A DNA stretch of 64,000 nt from Arthrobacter glacialis (GTDB lineage Bacteria; Actinomycetota; Actinomycetes; Actinomycetales; Micrococcaceae): NCBI RefSeq assembly GCF_002909445.1, contig NZ_PPXC01000020.1, positions 1-64,000 on the forward strand, in the 5' to 3' direction. Shown one piece after another: positions 8,960 through 16,505 of the stretch (the stretch's first letter is position 1; every line of letters begins with the position of its first letter). The notes below the pieces were generated by a model. That model did no database searches, was not told where the DNA came from, and saw nothing but the letters and a program-made list of their open reading frames with translations. The position numbers and the translations under genes were made by a program.

Positions 8960-9378
8960 CCAGCAAACCAGGCGTCCTGTTCGTATGCGTCAAGAACGGC
9001 GGAAAGTCCCAAATGGCCGGCGGACTCATGCGCCACCTCACCAAAGATGCCGTCACCGTTTACACCGCCGGGACCAAACCCGGCTCGTCCCTGAACTCCC
9101 AATCAGTGGAATCCCTGGTGGAATTGGGGATTGACATGGGCGCAGAACACACCAAGCCCATCACCCCCGACATGCTGGGGGACGTCAGCTTGATAGTTAC
9201 CCTCGGCAGCGAGGCCGTCGTGGACCCGGTTCCCGGAATCGAAATTCGCAACTGGGACACCGATGAACCCTCTGAACGGGGGATCGAGGGGATGGAACGG
9301 ATGCGCCTGGTCCGGGACGACATCAGCATCAGGGTAAGCCTCCTGGCCCAGGAAATGCTTGGGAGTGTGGGTAGCTAG
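8956..9378 (+). CDS. LMW-phosphatase/ArsC-like protein with altered P-loop
   Basis: The 140-aa protein is a paralogue of the upstream ArsC (VLFVCVKNGGKSQMAGGLM against [20 protein letters not shown]). The P-loop arginine, which binds the oxyanion in C-X5-R enzymes, is lysine here (Cys11...Lys17). The extra cysteines seen in the operon ArsC are absent. Related LMWP-family proteins with CVKNGGKSQ are found in actinobacterial arsenic loci. It may be a weak or monothiol arsenate reductase or a non-catalytic partner. Its stop shares the CTAG tetranucleotide with the convergent next gene. Confidence 0.75.
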   Translation: MTSKPGVLFVCVKNGGKSQMAGGLMRHLTKDAVTVYTAGTKPGSSLNSQSVESLVELGIDMGAEHTKPITPDMLGDVSLIVTLGSEAVVDPVPGIEIRNWDTDEPSERGIEGMERMRLVRDDISIRVSLLAQEMLGSVGS

Positions 9379-10346
9379 TCCAGATTGATGCCGGCGGTGA
9401 CGATGTCATCGAGGCCCATGACGGAGGTGATCGCCACGGGCTTCGACGGACGTGAGATGGCCAGTGCGTCCACAACTCGTGCCGCCAACACCCCCGTGGC
9501 GCTGGACTGATTGCTGCCCCAAGCCCGGCGGGTTTGGCCCGTCCTTCTGTTGGTCGCCACAATTGACCAGTCCTCGCTGCCCATCGGCGGAACCATGGTG
9601 ATGAGCCGCCGGGCAGCGGGAAAGCGGGCCACGGCGCCCAGTGCCCAGGTGGCAGCGGGGGAGTCCAGGGCAAAGTAGTTGCGCACGCGGATGCTCGAGG
9701 AGTTGCCAAGGAGCAGGTGATCCGGAAAATCCGCCCTCAGGTAGCCGCGGGTTCGACCACCGTCGTGGAAAGTACGACGCTCACGCAGGTTCATGACGGG
9801 ATGGTTTTCCACCGGGTTCACCAGCGGGGCCCCGATGAGCCTCTGGGTCCATTCCACTGCCGCCGGCCCGTGCTTCTCGCCGGCTCCGAGCATGAGCGCC
9901 ACGTCCACGTCGTCGCCAGGCTCTTTGTCCAAGGACGCCGCCATGAGAGTGCTGAGGCCCGGAGCCAAGCCCGCCCCAAGAATCATGGACGCCTGGGGTG
10001 ACTCTGAGCGCAGCTGGGCAAGGTAACCGGCACTGGCGCTGATGTCAACGAGTGTGGCCTGTGAAAGGGCCGTCCCCAACGCCGGGTTTTCCACGCCGGA
10101 GGCGTTGACTACGACGTCGTGCAGCTGGCTTGCGCGCTGCAGCTCACCCAAGTCGCTGCCACCAGCGTCAAAGCGCAGCCATCCATCGGCCGGGGTTCGC
10201 CCTGCCCGCGTGACCTCGTGGCCGGCAGCCACCAGAGCGGTGTGGAGATGCCTGCCAACGGCACCCCGGGCACCAAGCAGGAGAACCCGCACTGGTGGCG
10301 CCTTTGGGTCGTTGCCAGGGCTAGCCGGGTGCTGATCGTTGTCCAT
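9375..10346 (-). CDS. NAD(P)-binding protein, saccharopine dehydrogenase-like
   Basis: The 323-aa protein starts with a Rossmann motif VRVLLLGARGAVGRHLHTAL and continues with a fold like saccharopine-dehydrogenase/trans-acting enoyl reductase-type proteins (ASGVENPALGTALSQATLVDISAS, then GLAPGLSTLMAASL). The substrate is unknown. It is divergent from a TetR gene with a palindrome between them, so it is the likely regulated target of that repressor. Confidence 0.7.
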   Translation of the reverse strand: MDNDQHPASPGNDPKAPPVRVLLLGARGAVGRHLHTALVAAGHEVTRAGRTPADGWLRFDAGGSDLGELQRASQLHDVVVNASGVENPALGTALSQATLVDISASAGYLAQLRSESPQASMILGAGLAPGLSTLMAASLDKEPGDDVDVALMLGAGEKHGPAAVEWTQRLIGAPLVNPVENHPVMNLRERRTFHDGGRTRGYLRADFPDHLLLGNSSSIRVRNYFALDSPAATWALGAVARFPAARRLITMVPPMGSEDWSIVATNRRTGQTRRAWGSNQSSATGVLAARVVDALAISRPSKPVAITSVMGLDDIVTAGINLD

Positions 10347-10358
10347 GAATCTCCAAAT

Positions 10359-10428
10359 GTTTAGTTGGTAATTCTCCGACGATAGACGCCACCAGCCGTA
10401 TTTGCAACTAAACAGTTGGGAGTTGGGC
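10359..10428. promoter_or_regulatory. Candidate TetR operators between divergent genes
   Basis: CAACT-AAAC-AGTTG forms an inverted repeat at 10415-10428, just upstream of the TetR ATG at 10441. The related half GTTTAGTTG at 10359-10367, in opposite orientation, lies just upstream of the minus-strand gene start at 10346. The pair would let one repressor control both promoters. Function is inferred from position and symmetry. Confidence 0.6.
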
Positions 10429-10440
10429 TAAGCTGAAACC

Positions 10441-11013
10441 ATGGCTTGGGATACGGCGCGAACTCGGACACTGTTGCTCGATGCTGCCACGGAGCAGTTC
10501 GCGCAGAAGGGTTTGGCTGGGACGCGGGTTGACGCCGTCGCACGTGATGCGGGTGTCAATAAGGAGCGGATTTACCAGTATTTTGGCAATAAGGAGGGCT
10601 TGTTTGATGCTGTCTTGTTGCGAGCCTTGGAGTGTTTCCTCATGGCCGTACCACTGGAGGGTAACGGCATTGCCGCGGTGGGCGAATTCGCAGGGTGTCT
10701 CTTCGATGAATACACCGCTCGCCCGCAATTGCCGCGCCTTTTGGCGTGGGAGGGCCTGGAGCGCGGGGATCGTGAAGGCGTGACTGACCCAAGGGCTGGC
10801 GCCTGCGCGGAGAATGCGGCGCTCATCCGGGCCGCATGTCCGCAGCTGAGTGGTCCTGAGGCCACGCAGCTTTTACTGTCAATCGTCACGTTGGCCACGG
10901 GCTGGTGGGCCCTGCCGCAACTGGGAGAAATCATGTCCGGTGATGGCGTGGACGCCCGGCGTGCCGCCGTCGTCGCACAAGCGTCAGCCATGGCGGCCGG
11001 TCCGGGCCAGTAG
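10441..11013 (+). CDS. TetR/AcrR family regulator
   Basis: The 190-aa protein has an N-terminal TetR HTH: LLLDAATEQFAQKGLAGTRV, then VARDAGVNKERIYQYFGNKEGLF. The C-terminal ligand domain resembles the TetR_C_3x class (LPRLLAWEGLERGD). It probably represses the divergent NAD(P)-binding gene and itself through the CAACT/AGTTG sites; the inducer is unknown. Confidence 0.88.
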   Translation: MAWDTARTRTLLLDAATEQFAQKGLAGTRVDAVARDAGVNKERIYQYFGNKEGLFDAVLLRALECFLMAVPLEGNGIAAVGEFAGCLFDEYTARPQLPRLLAWEGLERGDREGVTDPRAGACAENAALIRAACPQLSGPEATQLLLSIVTLATGWWALPQLGEIMSGDGVDARRAAVVAQASAMAAGPGQ

Positions 11014-11049
11014 GCCGCGGACCGACGCACACTAGGGCCGGCCTGGGAG

Positions 11050-11472
11050 TTAGTCCTCAGATACCGAGATGGTGACGTCGATGTTGCCCCTGGTGGCATT
11101 TGAATAGGGGCAGACTTGATGCGCGGCGTCAGCCAAGGCTTGTGCGGCCGCTGTTTCAATGCCCGGCAGCACCACTTCGAGCAGTACGGCGAGCTCAAAG
11201 CCGCCCTTGCCATTGGCGCCAATCTGGACCTGGCCGCCCACCGAGGAGTCGGTGATGTCCACCTTCTGGGTGCGCGCCACCAGCTGCAGGGCAGAGTGGA
11301 AACACGCAGCGTAGCCGGCGGCGAAGAGCTGCTCGGGGTTGGATCCTTCCCCCATGCCACCCATTTCCTTCGGGACAGACAGGCCCACGTCAATGCGGCC
11401 GTCGGAGGAGCGGACATGTCCGTTGCGGCCGGCCCCGGTGGCGAGGGCTTCGGCGGTGTACAGAGAATTCAT
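11050..11472 (-). CDS. ohr: Organic hydroperoxide resistance protein Ohr
   Basis: The 140-aa protein has the Ohr/OsmC fold with both catalytic cysteines: Cys57 in AACFHSAL and Cys121 in HQVCPYSNATRGN, plus the conserved Arg/Glu network region EMGGMGEGSNPEQLFAAGYA. It reduces fatty-acid and other organic hydroperoxides, normally with lipoamide as reductant. Length matches the family. Its ATG overlaps the ohrR stop (ATGA), giving an ohrR-ohr operon. Confidence 0.95.
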   Translation of the reverse strand: MNSLYTAEALATGAGRNGHVRSSDGRIDVGLSVPKEMGGMGEGSNPEQLFAAGYAACFHSALQLVARTQKVDITDSSVGGQVQIGANGKGGFELAVLLEVVLPGIETAAAQALADAAHQVCPYSNATRGNIDVTISVSED

Positions 11473-11990
11473 GAGTTGCCTTTCGGTGCAGAGGAAGATG
11501 AGGCATCGAGGGTGCGGCTAGGCGAGTTTGCCAGGTCGTGGGTGGATGCCGTCAAGTGGCGCATGCCTTCGGTGATGCGGTGCAGTTCCTTGACAAGATG
11601 ATCGGCCTGGTCCTGGCTGTCAAAGCCATAGGCGCCGCGCAGGCCGTGCAGCGCGGTGCGCAGTTCCTGAAGCATCGCCGCGCCGGTAGCAGTGATTTCC
11701 ACCGTCACCACGCGTTCATCAGGGGACCTGCGCACCCGCGATACCAGCCCCCGCGCATCGAGCCGGCGCAGCAGGGGGGACAGGGTGCCGGAATCGAGAT
11801 TCATTCTGGCGCCGAGTTCACTGACGCTAATGCCGTCGGCGGAAACGTTGGTCTCCAGCAGCACGATGTACTGCGTGTACGTCAGCTCCCATGGCTCCAA
11901 AACCACCCGGTGCGCCTTGGCCACAGCGTTGGACGCTGAATAGATCGCAAAGCAGACCATCGAATCAAGGCTGTACTCATTGTTGGGCAT
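11469..11990 (-). CDS. ohrR: MarR-family peroxide sensor OhrR
   Basis: The protein is 173 aa from the ATG at 11990. Cys13 in SMVCFAIYSAS is at the place of the peroxide-reactive cysteine of OhrR, and the winged helix reads VSELGARMNLDSGTLSPLLRRL with the wing RSPDERVVTVE. Oxidation of that cysteine by organic peroxide releases DNA in characterised members. The longer frame to 12020 would overlap the promoter. A TACACT hexamer six bases before the ATG suggests a leaderless mRNA. Confidence 0.92.
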   Translation of the reverse strand: MPNNEYSLDSMVCFAIYSASNAVAKAHRVVLEPWELTYTQYIVLLETNVSADGISVSELGARMNLDSGTLSPLLRRLDARGLVSRVRRSPDERVVTVEITATGAAMLQELRTALHGLRGAYGFDSQDQADHLVKELHRITEGMRHLTASTHDLANSPSRTLDASSSSAPKGNS

Positions 11991-11998
11991 AGCTATAG

Positions 11999-12030
11999 TG
12001 TACACAACTAAATTGCGCACAATGTTGTTG
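11999..12030 (-). promoter_or_regulatory. ohrR-ohr promoter and likely OhrR operator
   Basis: On the minus strand a TACACT (-10-like) lies directly before the ohrR ATG. Upstream of it, ATTG-CGCA-CAAT at 12012-12023 forms an inverted repeat inside a wider imperfect symmetry (CAACTAAATTG against CAACATTG). Position and AT-rich arms suit an OhrR site. Confidence 0.5.
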
Positions 12031-12071
12031 CGTGAAGCGGGGCACCCGAACCCGGCCTCTCGGCGGTCGGC

Positions 12072-12929
12072 CTATGGTTTTCGCGCTGCCCACACGGTGC
12101 GGCTGCCCCGCACTTGCAGGTCAGTCCTGCTGGCCAGTGATTCGGGACCATCGCTGGCCAGCAGGCTGTCCAAGATGGCCAGATCCGCGGCTGTTGCCAC
12201 GTCGTCCATGGCTGTGCGGATGCGCTCCAGGAACATGCGGGCGTAGCGGGAGGCCAGGTCCGGCGTCGAGTTGCCAACGGCCGTATAACTGCGCTGCTCG
12301 ACGACGTCGAACCCGGCGCGTTCCAGCCCGGCCCGCCAATCGGGATGGTGATTCCAGCGCATTTGGGCCAGGGCTGCGTGCAGCCTCGCTTCCAGGGCTG
12401 CAAGTTCGGTGCCGTCCGCAAGTGTCGCCGCGGAAAGGAAGCAGGGCAGGCCGTCCATTTCAATGACCATCAGCAAGCCACCCGCATTGAGGCCGGCAAA
12501 CATCTCACCCATGCTCCGTTCGGGGTCGGCAACCTCGTGGAGTGAGGAGGAGGCCCAGATGAGATCGGCGGCCGCAACCTCGGGCCAGGCGTCATCGAGA
12601 TCGGCAAGAACTGTTGTCACCTGCCCGGTTAGACCATTCTTGCTAGCAGCCTCAAGCGTCTGGCCCAGCATGTCAGCCGACTTGTCCAGGGCAATGATGT
12701 GCGCGTTTTCAAAGCGCTGCGCCAGCGCCACGGTGCCCACACCCGAGCCCGATCCGGCATCGATGATGACGCCGGGGGTTGGTGTCAGCTCGACGGCCAG
12801 CGCGGTTGCCTGCTCCAAGTAGGTGCCCAGGATCAGGGCGTCCAAAGTCAGCGATTCTGCCAGGCCTGCGCCGTGCGAGTGCCCGTTGTGGTTGTCATGG
12901 CCGTGCTGGTGGTGCCCGTGAGTAGTCAT
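12072..12929 (-). CDS. SAM-dependent methyltransferase with His-rich N-terminus
   Basis: The 285-aa protein begins MTTHGHHQHGHDNHNGHSHG, with eight histidines in the first 19 residues, followed by a class I methyltransferase domain: VIIDAGSGSGVGTVALAQRF (motif I), IIALDKSADML (motif II) and DLIWASSSLHEVADPE (motif IV region). The His-rich head could bind Ni, Zn or Cu. The substrate is unknown. The ATG at 12929 has GGAG four bases upstream; the longer frame to 12986 would overlap the divergent XRE gene. Confidence 0.78.
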   Translation of the reverse strand: MTTHGHHQHGHDNHNGHSHGAGLAESLTLDALILGTYLEQATALAVELTPTPGVIIDAGSGSGVGTVALAQRFENAHIIALDKSADMLGQTLEAASKNGLTGQVTTVLADLDDAWPEVAAADLIWASSSLHEVADPERSMGEMFAGLNAGGLLMVIEMDGLPCFLSAATLADGTELAALEARLHAALAQMRWNHHPDWRAGLERAGFDVVEQRSYTAVGNSTPDLASRYARMFLERIRTAMDDVATAADLAILDSLLASDGPESLASRTDLQVRGSRTVWAARKP

Positions 12930-12971
12930 GTACTCCACACTAGCCATCCCGTGCGGAAATGGCATAGGCTT

Positions 12972-12986
12972 TTGCGTATGACGCAA
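12972..12986. promoter_or_regulatory. Palindrome centred on the XRE-cupin start codon
   Basis: TTGCGT-ATG-ACGCAA is a perfect 6-bp inverted repeat whose spacer is the ATG of the XRE gene. A DNA-binding protein bound here would block its own start and possibly the divergent methyltransferase promoter. No ribosome-binding site is visible before this ATG, which suggests a leaderless transcript. Confidence 0.55.
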
Positions 12987-13577
12987 GAACTGGAGATGGA
13001 CAGTGTTATCCGGCAGCGCATTCGTGGACTGCGGCTGGCCCTTGGCTGGTCGCTGGACAACCTTGCGGCCCGCTGCGGCCTCAGCCCCTCAACGCTGAGC
13101 CGCATTGAAACCGGTCACCGCAGAATTGCGCTGGACCAACTGGTGCCAATCGCCCGGGCGCTGGGCACCACGCTGGATGCGCTGGTTGAATCCGGCAGCG
13201 ATGAGGATGTGGTGATCCGTCCCCAAGCGGGGCATTCCCAGGGTCTCACTGCGTGGATCCTGTCAAGCGAAGACGGCCTGCACGGCAAGACCGTGGCGAA
13301 AATGCGCATCACCCCGGAACGGCCCAACGGGGTCGAACAGCGCAGTATTCATGCCGGCCGGGATTGGTTCACTGTGCTCTCCGGGATTGCCAAGCTGGAG
13401 CTGGGGGAGCGGACCATCCTTGTCCACCCGGGCGAGGTTGCCGAGTTCTCCACCATGGTCCCGCACTTCATCGGTGCCCACGAAGGTCCCGTGGAAATCC
13501 TCACCATTTTCAACCACGATGGCGGGCGGGCCCACCTTCACGCAGGGGATCACGCCGTCGGCCAGGCAGCGCACTGA
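12978..13577 (+). CDS. XRE-family regulator with C-terminal cupin domain
   Basis: The 199-aa protein has an HTH-XRE domain at about residues 10-65 (RIRGLRLALGWSLDNLAARC, LSPSTLSRIETGHRRI) and a small cupin fold from about residue 125 (AGRDWFTVLSGIAKLELGER, then VHPGEVAEFSTMVPHFIG). Such regulators sense small molecules through the cupin. I use the ATG at 12978; the open frame extends much further upstream but only through the antisense of the methyltransferase. It is divergent from that methyltransferase, its likely target. Confidence 0.87.
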   Translation: MTQELEMDSVIRQRIRGLRLALGWSLDNLAARCGLSPSTLSRIETGHRRIALDQLVPIARALGTTLDALVESGSDEDVVIRPQAGHSQGLTAWILSSEDGLHGKTVAKMRITPERPNGVEQRSIHAGRDWFTVLSGIAKLELGERTILVHPGEVAEFSTMVPHFIGAHEGPVEILTIFNHDGGRAHLHAGDHAVGQAAH

Positions 13578-13636
13578 CATTATGTTCCATGAGGGTGAAC
13601 CACTCCTGATTAGGCTTGATCACCCTGCCGGGTGGA

Positions 13637-13918
13637 CTAGTTCTGCATGAACATATTGGCCACGTAGAACGCAAAGCTCACGACTCCCACCGCAATGCCG
13701 GCGATGGCCAGCCCGCGGCCGCGCACCACCCCGGCGCGAATCTCACCGAGTGCCCGCACGCATAAAAACACAGCAGCAACAGCTATGAAGCCGAAAATGG
13801 CCATGCTGATGCAGGCCACAACAAAGCCGGCGATGGCTTGCTTGCTGAACGCCGGGCGCAGCGGCTGTTTGACCCCTCCGTTGCTCACGGGTGAACTGGA
13901 GGGATTTTGCTGGCTCAT
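13637..13918 (-). CDS. DUF4190-type small membrane protein
   Basis: The 93-aa protein has a polar N-terminus of about 25 residues, then two transmembrane segments (AIAGFVVACISMAIFGFIAV and GLAIAGIAVGVVSFAFYVAN) separated by the short charged loop ALGEIRAGVVRGRG. This is the DUF4190 hairpin pattern frequent in actinobacteria. Function is unknown. AAAGG lies 8 bases before the ATG. Confidence 0.75.
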   Translation of the reverse strand: MSQQNPSSSPVSNGGVKQPLRPAFSKQAIAGFVVACISMAIFGFIAVAAVFLCVRALGEIRAGVVRGRGLAIAGIAVGVVSFAFYVANMFMQN

Positions 13919-14008
13919 GTTTTCGCCTTTCGGGCGGGATGGCGGCGTCTTCAGTCAATTCTGTTGCAGCACACCGGAAAATGTTCGCTAGACACGAACC
14001 CTTTTGTA

Positions 14009-14055
14009 AATATGATCTGTTTGAAATATGATCTGTTTGAAATATGATCTGAAAA
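14009..14055 (+). repeat. 16-bp tandem repeat, about three copies, upstream of the monooxygenase gene
   Basis: The unit aatatgatctgtttga occurs at 14009-14024 and 14025-14040, followed by a partial third copy aatatgatctgaaaa at 14041-14055. The array is AT-rich in a GC-rich region and ends about 30 bp before the start codon at 14087. It is probably an operator array or promoter element. Confidence 0.9.
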
Positions 14056-14086
14056 ACAACACATTCTGAATGCTTTGGAGACAGTC

Positions 14087-15130
14087 ATGGAAATTGGCGC
14101 ATATAGTTTTGGCGACACCCCGCTCAACGCGGACGGAACGTCTCGCACAACGTCCGAGGCGATCAAGAACCTGTTTGACGCGATTGTCCATGCCGACAAC
14201 GCCGGACTGGACTACTTTGGTGTGGGGGAGCACCACACTGTGACCATGCCGGCGTCGTCACCCGGGGCCATGCTGGCGGCCGCCGCGGCAGCGACCAACA
14301 ACATCAAGCTGGGCAGTGCCGCCAGCATCATCAGCACCGACGATCCCGTCCGCGTCTTCCAACAGTTCGCCACCGCCGATGCCATCTCCGGAGGCGGCCG
14401 CATTGAAATCACCGCCGGCCGCGGCTCCTCCGTGGAGACCTTCCCGCTCTTTGGCTTCGATCTGCGTGACTACGACCAGCTGTACTCCGAGAAGCTCAAT
14501 CTGCTGATGACCATCAACAACTCCGGCGATGAAAATGTCACCTGGGAGGGCACCGTCCGGCCCAACATTGGCAACCTGGCCGTGGTGCCGCGCCCCGTTC
14601 AAGGGAAACTGCCCCTGTGGATAGCCACTGGCGGCAGCCCGGCGTCGTCCGCCCGAGCAGGAAGCCTGGGTCTCCCCATCTCCTACGGCATCATCGGCGG
14701 GGCGCCGCACCGCTTTGCACCGTTGGCCGAGCTCTACAGGAAGTCAGCGGAACAGGCAGGACACACTGGGGATGACATCAAGGTCTCTGTGGCCGTGCTG
14801 GGTTTGGTGGCACCCACCAAGAAGGAAGCGCTGGATCGTTTCTACCAGGGCTGGCACAACCTGAACGTTGAAATGGGCCGCCTGCGCGGCTGGCCCGCCC
14901 CGGACAAGAGCGCCTACCTGGCCCAGGCGGAAGCACCCGGGGCCTACTATGTTGGCGATCCGGACGAGGTTGCCCGGCGCATTGTTCATCTGCACGGCTA
15001 CATGGGGCACATGCGCCACTTCCTGCAGACAGACATCGGCGGCCTACCCCACGAGCACCTGCTGGAATCCATCACGCTGCTGGCCACAGAGGTCAAGCCC
15101 CGCGTGGAGCGACTGCTGGCCAAAAAATAG
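14087..15130 (+). CDS. Luciferase-like (LLM class) flavin-dependent monooxygenase
   Basis: The 347-aa protein is a bacterial-luciferase-type TIM barrel: IGAYSFGD at the start, GLDYFGVGEHHTVTMPASSP (active-site GEHH), NIKLGSAASIISTDDPVRVF and GRIEITAGRGSSVETFPLFG. The sub-family uses FMNH2 or F420; the substrate is not deducible. ATG 14087 is six bases after TGGAG, so the upstream in-frame start at 14075 is rejected. It stands alone between convergent and unrelated genes. Confidence 0.85.
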   Translation: MEIGAYSFGDTPLNADGTSRTTSEAIKNLFDAIVHADNAGLDYFGVGEHHTVTMPASSPGAMLAAAAAATNNIKLGSAASIISTDDPVRVFQQFATADAISGGGRIEITAGRGSSVETFPLFGFDLRDYDQLYSEKLNLLMTINNSGDENVTWEGTVRPNIGNLAVVPRPVQGKLPLWIATGGSPASSARAGSLGLPISYGIIGGAPHRFAPLAELYRKSAEQAGHTGDDIKVSVAVLGLVAPTKKEALDRFYQGWHNLNVEMGRLRGWPAPDKSAYLAQAEAPGAYYVGDPDEVARRIVHLHGYMGHMRHFLQTDIGGLPHEHLLESITLLATEVKPRVERLLAKK

Positions 15131-15158
15131 GTCCTTGGAGTGGTTCGACGGCGCATCG

Positions 15159-15183
15159 GGCCCCGTCGGCGCCCCACGGGGCC
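15159..15183 (+). terminator. Weak hairpin after the monooxygenase gene
   Basis: GGCCCCGT (15159-15166) pairs with ACGGGGCC (15176-15183) around a 9-nt loop, 28 bp after the stop. There is no T-run, so this is only a possible terminator. Confidence 0.35.
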
Positions 15184-15320
15184 GGAAGGATGGCCGTTTG
15201 CTCTAGTGGCATTGCCCCGGCGGGTGCATGATGGAAGGAGGTAAACGTCAACCAGAACATCCCTGGACCTGTTTGCCTGCCGGCCTGATGACCGGGAACG
15301 GACTAAGGAATTGATGGGTC

Positions 15321-15425
15321 ATGGACATGATGGGTTTGGCTGTGGCAATTGGCGTCATTGTTGTTGTGACGGTGATCTTGGGCTTCATTGCCACACATGG
15401 GAACAACAAGAAGCACTTTGGCTGA
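15321..15425 (+). CDS. 34-aa single-pass membrane peptide
   Basis: The ATG at 15321 follows AAGGAA by about 10 bases and encodes MDMMGLAVAIGVIVVVTVIL followed by a short basic tail, GFIATHGNNKKHFG. That is one transmembrane helix with a polar positively charged end, the form of many bacterial membrane small proteins. It lies in an otherwise empty gap from 15131 to 15678, where a GGAGGT at about 15237 has no usable start at normal spacing. The rest of that gap shows nothing recognisable. Confidence 0.5.
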   Translation: MDMMGLAVAIGVIVVVTVILGFIATHGNNKKHFG

Positions 15426-15678
15426 AGCGGACTTATTGATCAGTAGGATCCATGAGTACGCCGGCAAAGTCGATGCCACATGCGGCAGCAGCGCCGCTGT
15501 GTCCTCGATAGGGGTAGAAACCCAAATTCCGCTACGTTCGAAGTAGCGAGGTTGTGGTGCTTCCAGTCAATTCTGAGGTGTCTATCATTCTCGTTTCCCT
15601 CAGATATGCAATCGATTTCCGGTAACCATGAGTGGCTGAGTACGGCGACCCAACACGTGGGGCTGGTTGGGTCCTACA

Positions 15679-16143
15679 TCATTGGTAGTCGCCCTGAACG
15701 TAAAGCTTCGCTTCAGCCCGCCGGCGGTTCACCAGCCCCGGCAATCCGTGATTGGTCCACAGCGCCATTTGGGCGGGTACCAGTTTGTGCTGGCCCAAGT
15801 TCACCTTTTTAAGTAGGGTCGAATCTGCGAATGCCTGAGGTCCAACGTTAAACGCAAAGCTCACCAGAGCATCAAACTTATGTTGCGTCAATGGCACGAC
15901 CACTTCGGCATTGACGCTCCTGACCGCTTTGCTAGCGTCACGGTTGAGGAGGTCCAGCCCTTCCTTGTTGGTAATCCCGTCAAGAAAAATCGGCGGCTCG
16001 GATCCATTGCAGCGGCCCAGATGCACCAAATGTCCGTAACCGATGGTGCAGTGGCCTGCGGCGTCGTTGTACAGTCTGCCCCGATATCCCTCCCAGCGTG
16101 CAATGAACGCCAAACCAGCCGAGCTGAGCGCGCCATTGGCCAT
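15679..16143 (-). CDS. GH24 phage-type lysozyme (muramidase)
   Basis: The 154-aa protein is a T4-lysozyme/GH24 family endolysin: the catalytic Glu in FIARWEGYRGRLYNDAAGHC, the TIGYGH signature, and C-terminal ALVSFAFNVG and LVNRRRAEAKLYVQGD. It cleaves the MurNAc-GlcNAc bond. It has no signal peptide, so it needs a holin or lysis for access to the wall. The ATG at 16143 follows the upstream gene stop by two bases, so it is translated as the third gene of a minus-strand operon with an M15-like peptidase. Confidence 0.85.
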   Translation of the reverse strand: MANGALSSAGLAFIARWEGYRGRLYNDAAGHCTIGYGHLVHLGRCNGSEPPIFLDGITNKEGLDLLNRDASKAVRSVNAEVVVPLTQHKFDALVSFAFNVGPQAFADSTLLKKVNLGQHKLVPAQMALWTNHGLPGLVNRRRAEAKLYVQGDYQ

Positions 16144-16145
16144 GG

Positions 16146-16505
16146 CTAAATCGCAAAGTGAACGTGATTGGTGTGGCGACCCCATGCTGAACCCCAAAAT
16201 GAGGCGGGAACAACTATGCCGTTGTCCACGGAACCGCCCGGGTTGTGGATGAGCTCGGCGAGTTCATCCAGATGGGTTCTCAGCGCCCACGCGACGAATC
16301 GCTGCATGTTGGCTTCGGATCCGCTAATGTCCGCGGCCCTGTGGCGGTAGTGGAACGAGCCTTGAGTGTGGACAGCGGTCACCGGACCCCAGCGTTTCGG
16401 GGCACCGGGTGCGTCACACTCGCGAACCACCAGCTTAAAATGAGTCTCAGCAAAGGAACACGATCTCACTAGCAGTGAAGCCTGAGAGAAATCTTCCGCA
16501 ACCAT
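16146..16505 (-). CDS. Probable M15-like zinc peptidase domain protein
   Basis: From the ATG at 16505 the protein is 119 aa. It contains SFHYRHRAADIS, matching the S-x-H-x(4)-A-x-D zinc motif of the M15/D,D-peptidase fold, and ends with HTNHVHFAI, matching the terminal H-x-H ligand. A start at 16544 is possible, but the TGATG overlap with the preceding stop favours 16505. Family members cut peptidoglycan stem peptides. Paired with the GH24 gene it makes a two-activity wall-degrading set. No signal peptide is visible. Confidence 0.6.
   Translation of the reverse strand: MVAEDFSQASLLVRSCSFAETHFKLVVRECDAPGAPKRWGPVTAVHTQGSFHYRHRAADISGSEANMQRFVAWALRTHLDELAELIHNPGGSVDNGIVVPASFWGSAWGRHTNHVHFAI

Noticed and set aside
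12699-12977. N-terminal extension of the XRE-cupin protein
   Set aside because: The extra part is antisense to the methyltransferase; the HTH domain begins a few residues after the ATG at 12978.
14009-14055. CRISPR-like array
   Set aside because: Units are contiguous 16-mers with no spacers and no cas gene is near.
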